NCBI GenBank assembly: GCA_949775045.1 | Contig: OX459097.1 | Location: 5,721,685 to 5,785,684, forward strand | Length of the DNA: 64,000 nucleotides | DNA from: Metridium senile | Taxonomy: Eukaryota; Cnidaria; Anthozoa; Actiniaria; Metridiidae | Reading direction: 5' to 3' | In this document: positions 44,058 to 53,100 of the stretch, piece by piece | Layout: every line of letters starts with the position of its first letter | How positions within the stretch are numbered: the stretch's first letter is position 1 | The notes under the pieces: model-generated | Database searches by the model: none | The model's input: the letters and a program-made list of their open reading frames with translations, nothing else | What the model was told of the DNA's origin: nothing | Program-made: the position numbers and the translations under genes

Positions 44058-44203
44058 TAGCCTCCTCCGCAGGCAACTCCTGAATCTGAGAGTGAGTTTC
44101 GTGAGTTTGGGGTCCCTGTGTTGAAAATTTGAAGGAAGCCCGTGTCGTTTTTTTCCCCTTTTTCTTCTTTTTTTCTGCCTTAGAGATGCCTGCGGAGGAG
44201 GCC
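44058..44203. mobile_element. Palindromic element with 12-bp flanking direct repeats
   Basis: GCCTCCTCCGCAGGC at the left and GCCTGCGGAGGAGGCC at the right, with AGACAAACTATA directly outside each end. A further single end (TAGCCTCCTCCGCAGGCATC) lies at 44339-44380. A 12-bp duplication would be unusually long for a DNA transposon. Confidence 0.65.
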
Positions 44204-45284
44204 AGACAAACTATAACTTCTTCATTACTCAGCCCACGCCTCACAGGATGGGTTCAGTGATATTTTGTTTTATTCTACCTCACAAATAATCCTCCAATCA
44301 CATCCCGTATTTTAGTCAAGTGGCGATCTATTGGACTAGCCTCCTCCGCAGGCATCTCTTATATCTCTTTTCATCGGGCTTCCTGTGGTGAGGAGAAAAA
44401 AAAACGAGCAGGGGAGGGGGAGAGGCAGTTCAGCATGTATACAATTTGTCTGCGCATGCGTGTATTTTTTTTTTTTTTTTTCGCTCAAAATTCATTGCAT
44501 AACTTTCTATGTCGAGTGTAAAGATTTTACATTGACATGCAACATTTGCTTTGCAATCCAAAAAGTCTTCCACTTATGTGCTGTGGATAGTTATTTCAAT
44601 CGAATGCGCTACAGATGTAAAATTAGCATGCGTCAAAATCAGTTCAAAGTGAGAAGATGGACCAAAACTTTGCAAAGTAAATGTTTGGGCGCAAACTTGA
44701 AATATAAGATAAACCTAACAGTAGAAGTTATTGCCAACACGATACTGCGTATTAATCATATTAGGAAATTTAAACAATCGATCGTCAAATAATTCGCCAT
44801 GTCTACTTCAACTTCAGCACTTTTGCGTCCGATATTCTCGTAATTCATTCTTGAAATGTTATACTTTTGACATCGCTCCCCAGCGAAATTATTAAAGATA
44901 TGGCTTTTTCCATGTTTATTTTTAACAAACTGAACTTTTTAGATAGAAAGTGGTGGTCTATGGTGGCGAAACGACCAGTTATCTTTTAAGTTTGCTACAA
45001 AGTATGAATGTCACAGGTATTTCGCTTTCAGAACTATGGACCACCATGCTTTTCTAGAAATTCAACAGATTTTGAATAGAACGCGCAATTTTAATGTATT
45101 ATAATTAGCGAGGTCGAATAATTTTGACAAGTGATTATTTCATGTGGATGCCCATTAGACTAGCCGAAATAAGAACGACGCCAAGTTGTGCCACGGTTGC
45201 CGGAGATACCCGACATAATTTGTAAGACTTGTAACTGTAGGGTGTCCGAAAGAACATTTTGTGTTGAAATTGTTGTTTACTTCA
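44204..45284. other. Gene-free stretch downstream of TMEM223
   Basis: Contains the partial element at 44339-44380. A 135-codon plus-strand frame at 44385-44792 passes through a poly-T run and is not recognised; I do not call it a gene. Confidence 0.4.
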
Positions 45285-45545
45285 GGACCTGTTACGCTAC
45301 AAAATGTAATAACTCGCACAAAATGTAAGACTGACACAGAATGTAATACAAACTGACACAAAATGTAATAACGACGCAAAATGTAATACATTTTGACACA
45401 AAATGTAATAACTTTGTCAACGCAAAATGTAATACAATTTGACACAAAATGTAATAACCTTGCTCAGTGCCTTCAGAACAAAACTAAACTGCGTGATCAT
45501 CCCTTATGTCATCTCTAAAACATCTCTTACGTAATTGTGGCGTAC

Positions 45546-48500
45546 AAACTGAATAGACCTCTTTAACTTCATTAGGCCTTTGGTCACGTCAACACATCTA
45601 AATCTTCAAAAGCCGTACATTCAATCTCCAATGTGGATAATGGCGTCTCATTAAATATTCAACTATTTCTACTTCGCCAACACACGCGTACGACCATAAC
45701 AATGGCCATTGTGTTTCTGTAAACACCAACACTAATTTCAGTCGTTCTGCTTGCCTGCTCAACTCAAGTATTATGTCTTCCTGTGGATCACCTATGTTTT
45801 CATCAAGTCCAAATCCAATCGTGAAAATACCTAACTATACAAAATCAAGAAATAATCTGACTATTCTAAACATCAATTGCCAAAGTCTCCCAGCTAAAAG
45901 AGAATCCTACACACGCTTAATCTACAGCCTCGAACCGGATATTATATTAGGGACGGAGTCTTGGCTCACTCCTGAACACAACTCGGCTGAGTTCTTCCCT
46001 GTGCAGACATATCAGATTGAACGTAAGGACAGGCAAACTGGTCTACAAGGTGGCGGTGTTTTCATTGCAGCAAAAAACGACCTTGTGCTGATGAGAGAAC
46101 ACGAAAGAGAAACAAACTGTGAACTGTTGTGGTGCAAGCTAGAATGTATTGGGAGGAAAACACTTCACATTAGTGCTTATTACAGACCGCACGTTAGCGA
46201 TGAGCAAAGTATGGTAGAACTTGAGAAATCCCTGGCCATGTTCAATAATAATCAAGAATTACTAATTGGAGGTGATTTTAATTTTCCTGGTTGGGACTGG
46301 AAAAATAACAACCTAAAACGGCCCTGCTCCCATGCTAATCTTCATAACAACTTTGCTGACGTGTTGGCTGATTACGGTCTCTCTCAAGTCGTGGAACAAC
46401 CCACCAGAGGTCGGAATATTCTTGACTTGGTTATCACCAACAATCCAACTAGAATCTGCCAAGTCGATGTTGTACCTGGCATATCTGACCACGACTGCCC
46501 TCTAGTGGAATTAGACAACCAACCAATACGATATTGCCAGCTTCCAAGGAAAATCCCACTTTATAAAAAAGCACGCTGGAAAGACTTTGAAACTGATCTT
46601 ATGAAAACCTACACTGAAATAGAAAAAGATCACGATGTGATGACAGTGAATGACATTTGGACTAAGTTCAAAACTGCAATACACAAAGGGATGCTAGAAC
46701 ATATACCACATAAAACTTGTAAAAAGAAGAACAGTTTGCCATGGCTAACACATTCCATCAGACGCTTGATTAAACAAAGGGACAGGACTAACATAAAACA
46801 AAAGCAAGCAAAAGAAATGAATGACTCAGTACGCTACACTGAGCTTGATCAAAAGATGAAGGACATTAGACATAAGATTCAGAAGGAATCAAGAAAGGAA
46901 TATTGGAAGTACGTTGAAACCATCATCTCTCCAATGCAAGACGACAACAGTGAGTTTTCGGGTATGAAGCGTTTTTGGTCCTTCATAAAACATCGCAGAA
47001 CTGACAACCTGGGAGTCTCTACTCTGAAACTGAGCGATGACACAGTAATCTCAGATGCAAGAGAAAAAGCCAACGTACTGAACGATCATTTCTTCTCAGT
47101 GTTCACAAAAGATACTTATCAACCCCATCAAGGTCAATCTTTCATACCAGCCAATTATCCCATCATGGATGAGATCAGCATAACACGCGAAGGAGTACAA
47201 CATCTTTTGGAGAATTTGAAAGTGTATAAATCACCAGGCCCTGATGGTATCGCGCCGAGAGTACTAAAGGAACTCAGTAACCCGGTAACAAATATACTTA
47301 CAGTACTATATAAGAAGTCATATAATTCAGGAGAACTACCAAGCGACTGGAAAAACGCCAACGTTATACCGGTATTTAAGAAAGGCTCTAAACACAGTCC
47401 GTGTAACTACCGACCTATCTCACTTACATGCATTGTTTGTAAGTTGATGGAACACATAATAACTAGCTCTATTATGAAGCATGCAAAGAACCACCATATT
47501 CTCTACCCACTTCAACATGGTTTCAGAGATAGAAGGTCATGCGAAACCCAACTACTCGGCTTTATTCATGACATCATTAACAACATGCATGAAGGCTTAC
47601 AAACTGACATCCTAGTAATGGATTTTAGCAAGGCTTTCGATAAAGTCTGCCATCGACATCTGATTTACAAGCTGAAGGGATATGGAATATGTACTAAGAC
47701 CACTAACTGGATCCAGTCGTTTCTGACCAACCGAACACAGAAAGTTGTACTAAATGGTGTTTCGTCCAACGAGGTAGATGTTTTGTCTGGAGTGCCGCAA
47801 GGCTCTGTGATTGGTCCGTGCCTCTTCCTGCTTTATATAAATGATCTCCCTAAGAACATACTGTCAAAGATAAGATTATTTGCAGATGACACTATTGCCT
47901 ACCTAACTATAAAAGCTGACCTAGATACCGATGTTCTCCAAAGTGACCTTAACAAACTTGCTGAATGGGCGAAATTATGGGATATGGAATTTAATGCGGA
48001 AAAATGTGAAGTCATTCATGTTGGTCGAAAGCGACAACCTAACACGCAAGACTACATCTTACATGGCCATACCTTACGTACCGTAGATAGCTCAAAGTAC
48101 CTAGGTGTTACTATCTCTTCAAACCTAAGTTGGAACACTCATATCAACAACATCACCAAAAAGGCAAACAATTCTCTCGCCTTTCTTAGACCCAACCTAC
48201 AAGTCAACTCAAAACAGATAAAGACCCAAGCTTATTTTGGCCTAGTAAGACCATTACTTGAGTACTCGGCCACAGTCTGGGATCCCTACACAAAGGCTAA
48301 TATATATAACATCGAAATGGTACAACGACGCGCAGCACGCTACGTGTGTAGAGACTTCCGCAGAACATCTAGTGTTACAGATATGCTACAACGACTTGGA
48401 TGGAAATCTCTCGATCACAGAAGAAAGATTCTTCGACTTGTCATGATGTATAAACTACTCAAGGGCTTTATTACGAATGATGGTTTTCCTACACTGGTAA

Positions 48501-48800
48501 CAATGCAGCGAAGAAGCAGACACACGAATACTCTAGCTTTAAAAATACCACCTTCGAGAACAGACTATCACCGATTTTCTTATTTTCCTAAAACTATAAG
48601 AGAATGGAACACTTTACCAGAGGACATTGTTCAAAAAACCAGCATAAATGCATTCAAGAAAGCTATAGAGAACACAATTTGACATTTTATTTTATTTTAT
48701 TATTATTATTATTTTTTTTTTATTATTTTTTTTTTTAAAGACCCCCCGTAAGGATTTTCTGATAGAAAGAGACGGGGCAATCTGGAAGAAGAAGAAGAAC
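45546..48800 (+). mobile_element. LINE retrotransposon with intact ORF2
   Basis: About 230 bp of 5' leader, a 969-codon ORF, then a T-rich stretch, a short hairpin (CCCCGTAAGG...GAGACGGGG) and a (GAA)n 3' end at 48783-48799. No ORF1 was seen, so the leader may be truncated. It lies inside the TIR element and interrupts its interior. Confidence 0.8.
45773..48682 (+). CDS. LINE ORF2 protein: endonuclease plus reverse transcriptase
   Basis: A 969-residue open frame. N-terminal apurinic-type (EEP) endonuclease: LNINCQSL near 33, ILGTESWL near 58 with the catalytic Glu, GGDFNFPGWDW near 165, GISDHDCPLVEL near 238. Reverse transcriptase: SPGPDGIAPRVL, NYRPISLTCIVCKLMEHII, DILVMDFSKAFDKV, GVPQGSVIGPCLFLLYINDL near 672, FADDT near 702 (catalytic pair), SKYLGVTISSNLSW. 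The C-terminal domain has YFPKTIREWNTLPEDIV, usual for CR1/L2/Rex-type LINEs. It copies its RNA by target-primed reverse transcription. No stop or frameshift seen, so it may still be active. Start chosen at the first Met before the endonuclease. Confidence 0.93.
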   Translation: MSSCGSPMFSSSPNPIVKIPNYTKSRNNLTILNINCQSLPAKRESYTRLIYSLEPDIILGTESWLTPEHNSAEFFPVQTYQIERKDRQTGLQGGGVFIAAKNDLVLMREHERETNCELLWCKLECIGRKTLHISAYYRPHVSDEQSMVELEKSLAMFNNNQELLIGGDFNFPGWDWKNNNLKRPCSHANLHNNFADVLADYGLSQVVEQPTRGRNILDLVITNNPTRICQVDVVPGISDHDCPLVELDNQPIRYCQLPRKIPLYKKARWKDFETDLMKTYTEIEKDHDVMTVNDIWTKFKTAIHKGMLEHIPHKTCKKKNSLPWLTHSIRRLIKQRDRTNIKQKQAKEMNDSVRYTELDQKMKDIRHKIQKESRKEYWKYVETIISPMQDDNSEFSGMKRFWSFIKHRRTDNLGVSTLKLSDDTVISDAREKANVLNDHFFSVFTKDTYQPHQGQSFIPANYPIMDEISITREGVQHLLENLKVYKSPGPDGIAPRVLKELSNPVTNILTVLYKKSYNSGELPSDWKNANVIPVFKKGSKHSPCNYRPISLTCIVCKLMEHIITSSIMKHAKNHHILYPLQHGFRDRRSCETQLLGFIHDIINNMHEGLQTDILVMDFSKAFDKVCHRHLIYKLKGYGICTKTTNWIQSFLTNRTQKVVLNGVSSNEVDVLSGVPQGSVIGPCLFLLYINDLPKNILSKIRLFADDTIAYLTIKADLDTDVLQSDLNKLAEWAKLWDMEFNAEKCEVIHVGRKRQPNTQDYILHGHTLRTVDSSKYLGVTISSNLSWNTHINNITKKANNSLAFLRPNLQVNSKQIKTQAYFGLVRPLLEYSATVWDPYTKANIYNIEMVQRRAARYVCRDFRRTSSVTDMLQRLGWKSLDHRRKILRLVMMYKLLKGFITNDGFPTLVTMQRRSRHTNTLALKIPPSRTDYHRFSYFPKTIREWNTLPEDIVQKTSINAFKKAIENTI

Positions 48801-48807
48801 TTCCTTG

Positions 48808-48941
48808 TTTGTTGTCCCATTTCAGATCACGTGATGCTACCCTTGGGAATTGTTTCTTTCACATGTAAATGATGTAACACGTTCATCAAAAAAGAAGAAA
48901 CAATTCTCAAGGGAATGACACATGGTCTGAAATGGGCAATT
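48808..48941. mobile_element. Palindromic MITE
   Basis: TTGTCCCATTTCAGATCA... at the left and ...TGGTCTGAAATGGGCA at the right, with GGGAATTGTTTCTT facing AAGAAACAATTCTC in the centre; about 50-bp arms directly after the LINE 3' end. Confidence 0.7.
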
Positions 48942-49512
48942 TGCATACGGAGGTATCTATTTCATTCGAGGTAAGAAAATTTTGTTTTGCCGAGTCAATG
49001 CCTATTTTAAGTTGACAAACACTGTTATGAGTTACGAACTTTTTTAAAAAGAGAGAGTTAAAACGGTAGAAAACAATATTAAAAAGCCACATTTTTTCGT
49101 AAAAATATAAAAAGTTTATAAATTGCTAAGTATAAACTGTTTTTTTTTTTTTTTTCTTCTTTTGTTTCAAAATAAAACTCAAAAAGCGTATAACTTGAAG
49201 CGCGCAACTGGAAAACTCTCCTTTTGGTCTTTTAGTAAGCAACACAAAAAAACAAATTGACAAGATCAGACACGTCAGTTTTGTCCTTTCAACTGTCATT
49301 TTGCTAGTATTATGGTTTGGTATAAAAGTCAATTCCGCTTACTTCCCAAATATATTGTTTTATTTCGTACCAACCATAACCGTAGAAAACAAGTTTCACC
49401 CAAGCATTGGACTTCATCCTAATGATCCGACGGACACGAATGTTTGCAATAGACATAAAGAAAAGTGACAACAGTAAGGGGCTGTTTATATGATCGAAGG
49501 CGAGTTGTCCCT

Positions 49513-49592
49513 ACTAGTCGGGATAACTCTATTGTTTTATATTCCCCCGGCTGGGAATACAAAACAATAGAGTTATCCCGGCTAGCTAAGTC
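49513..49592. repeat. Strong 33-bp-arm hairpin
   Basis: CTAGTCGGGATAACTCTATT continues to TATTCCC and pairs with GGGAATA...AATAGAGTTATCCCGGCTAG over about 33 bp with a short CCGGCT loop. No T-run follows that would make it a terminator; it is probably a MITE remnant. Confidence 0.7.
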
Positions 49593-50155
49593 CAAAAAAC
49601 CCGCTCTGTAAAGGTTTTAAAAAATTGGGTGCCGTCACAATTACGTAAGAGATGTTTTAGAGATTGTTGTCTTTGAGACATAAATAAGCGACTCATGGTT
49701 TGCAAATGCGAAGTTCTGTATTTGTTTCGATTCAATACGATTCAACTACAATAAAGATTACAAGTATACTGCATTAATAAAATGATGAGCAAGAAAATAC
49801 AAGAAAATCGAAGGAAACAATTACTTACACACGTTGAGTCTTCAATGCTTAACTAAAACTGACGAAATTTACATATAGAACTAGTACAAGACTGTAAGAG
49901 AACAATAGACGAAATACACTAGGGACCGAATCTAATGAAAACTTGAAATACGTTATAATGAAGAATGATAAACAAAAATAAATTGAACAATAAAATGATA
50001 TTGACCGCAACACACCGGCCCTGTGTTCTTACTTATGGTAAGAACAACAATTAATTATATAGCGGTCAACTTAATGTTAATGTATCTTGAGTGTCTGTAA
50101 GTATGAAAGGATTCATATTTCTCTGGATTGCATTAATGTTCTGTTATCAGTGTCC

Positions 50156-53100
50156 TTATTGTCCTTCTAATAAGCAAAGCTTGGTGATTGGTCTTGTCAG
50201 TCTTGAGTCTTTGGTCTTTACTTCAACGGATCTTACAAATCCCTTTACGTCTGGATAAACTCGCGTTATACGACCCAGTTGCCACTGGTTGCGTGGAAGG
50301 TTGGCATTCACCAGTAGTACTAAATCATCAGTTGCGAAATTTCTGTCTGGTTGATTCCACTTATGACGGGCTTGAAGTAACGGTAGGTACTCTTTTGACC
50401 AGCGTTTCCAGAATATGTCAGCTAAGTATTGAATCTGTCTCCAGCGTCTTCTGGGTAATAGGTCGTTCTTGTCAAATGTGCCGGGTGGTAGACACTGTGG
50501 AGTTCTGCGCAAAAGAAGTAGATGATTCGGCGTCAGAGGCTCCAAGTCATTAGGGTCGTTGCTTAAGGGAGTGATAGGGCGAGAATTCACGATTGATTCT
50601 ACTTCAGCCATGAGGGTTGCTAAGGCCTCGTCGTTGACCAACTGCTCTTTCAGAAGTACTTTCAGGATTCTTTTAATGGTGCGGACTTGTCTCTCCCATA
50701 CTCCGCCCATATGGGAAGACAAAGGTGGATTGAATTTCCAAGAAATTCCTTTCTGGCAGAGGTAGTCATTGATCTTCTGTTGATTCCAATCTTGTAAGGC
50801 CTCTTTCAACTCGCGCTCTCCTCCAACAAAATTTGTGCCATTATCACTTCTAATCAGCTCAGGGGTGCCTCTACGACTAATGAATCTTCTTAGAGCATTT
50901 ATAAAGGAACTGGTATCCAAACTGTGTGCAATTTCGACGTGAATGGCTCTGATGGTAAGGCAAGTGAAAACGCATCCGTATCTCTTGACTTGGCCTCTAC
51001 CTTGACGAACGTAAAGTGGACCAAAATAGTCAACTCCTACATACGTAAACGGGGGTTTATCAGGCGTCAGTCGGTCTTCTGGTAAGTCCGCCATCAGTTG
51101 ACTTCCATGTTTGGCATCTCTTTTCTTACATGTCATGCAGGCTTGAATCACTTTGTGTACGGTTGACTTTCCTTTAACAATCCAATACTTCTCTCTCACA
51201 ATTGAAAGGAGAAAGTTTTGACCTGAATGGCCAATGTTTTCATGACATTCTCTCACGATAAGGAGTGTTACGTGGTGATTTCCAGGTAGAACTAATGGGT
51301 GCTTGGCGTCAAAGTCTAAAGGTGCTCTGGCTAATCTTCCTCCTACTCTTAACATACCATTGTTATCAACTACAGGATTCAATTTATGAAGAGGACCCAT
51401 GATTCTTCTTTGAGTGCCTTTTGACTTTACTCGTTCGCTTTCAGGTACTTCCAGTAATTCTAAGGTTTCACGGAAAGTTTGTCTTTGTACGTGCTTGAGG
51501 ATCTTTGTTTCTGCCAATGCAATTTCCGATGGAGTTAATCTTCCTTTCGTCACTTTCTCTTTATGCTTGAGACTTTTAATGAAACGAATTATCCAAGCTA
51601 CAGATTTCTTCAATCTGTACCACGATGAATGGTAGTTGATGATCTTATCTAGTCCAAATTCTTGTTTTACGTTGGATATCAGAAAGCTATGCTGTACTTT
51701 CTTTGTCTCAAGGGTTTTTTCATCTACTGGTTGATACTGAGACGATGGCCAGTCGTTCTCATTCTCCCGTAGAAAAGCTGGACCATTTAACCATTGGTTG
51801 CTTTGGCTCTTCAATTCATTAGCTGATAGACCTCTAGTAACGCTGTCAGCAGGATTTAAGGCTGTAGGAATATAACGCCATTGGCTTGGTTGTGAGGCGT
51901 CATGAATTACTGCAAGACGATTCGCCACAAATGTATGGAATCTACTGCTAGTGTTCATTATGTATCCAAGAACTGTGGTTGAATCCGTCCAGAATATTGA
52001 TTCGTGAATAGGTATATCCATTTCCTCTCTCAGCATCTTGTCGAACTTAACAGAGAGTACTGCGGCTGCAAGCTCTAAACGTGGTATGCTGATTGTCTTG
52101 ATTGGTGCAAGGCGTCCCTTTCCAAACAAGAAGGCACAATGGATATTGTTGTTGACATCAATGATTCTGCTGTAGGTTACTGCTCCATAACTGATTTCAG
52201 AGGCGTCAGAGAAGTGGTGTAGTTGGACAAGTTGGAGATCTCCGAAGTACTCTGGTATGATTGATCTTTCTATAGATATATTTGCAAGATTTGGGATGTC
52301 TTCTAACCAATGTTTCCACAGTTGAGCTTCTTCTTCTTCAATTTCTTCATCCCAACTAAGTTTTCTTCTTGTCAAATCTTGCAGTAACTTCTTTGCTGGT
52401 AATACCACAGGAGCGATGAATCCAAGTGGATCGTAGATCGAACTTGACACTAATAACGACAATTTCACATTCAAAACTACGTTAAAGCTGAAACCTATGA
52501 CAAGAAGAGGTATACTTTCAATGTCCCATAGCAATCCGAGAGTTCTTTGAGAGGGGAGGTCTTCTAGATCTAAATCTAACTCAACTAATGATTTAGATCT
52601 CTCTGATTCTTGGATATTCTGTAAGACGTTCCTTTTGTTGCTTGACCATTTTGTTAATCTAAAGCCACCCTTTGACATCAGGCTTGTCATATCTTTAACC
52701 ATGTGATTGGCGTCTTCTTCCGTCTTTACAGATTTCATGAAATCATCAACATAGAAGTTTCTTAAGGCAGAGTTGATAACATCGTCGTTGTATTCATGCT
52801 TGTTGTCTTCAGCAGTTCTTCTTAAAGCATAGCTTGCGCAGCTGGCTGAAGATGTGGCGCCAAATAAGTGCACACGCATCTTGAATTCGACTGCTTCCTG
52901 TGATAAGTCATCCTTTGGCCACCACAGAAATCTAAGCGCGTCTTGATCTTTTGGTTCTACCAAGACTTGGTGGTACATGGCTTCAATGTCAGCAGCTAGT
53001 GCTACCGGATGTTGACGAAAACGAGTGAGTACTCCACATAGATTGTTTGTAAGGTCCGGGCCTTGGTAGAGTTGATCATTCAAGGACGTGCCACGATACT

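Noticed and set aside
44385..44792. 135-codon plus-strand ORF
   Set aside because: Runs through a poly-T tract, no recognisable domain, AT-rich composition like the surrounding non-coding DNA.
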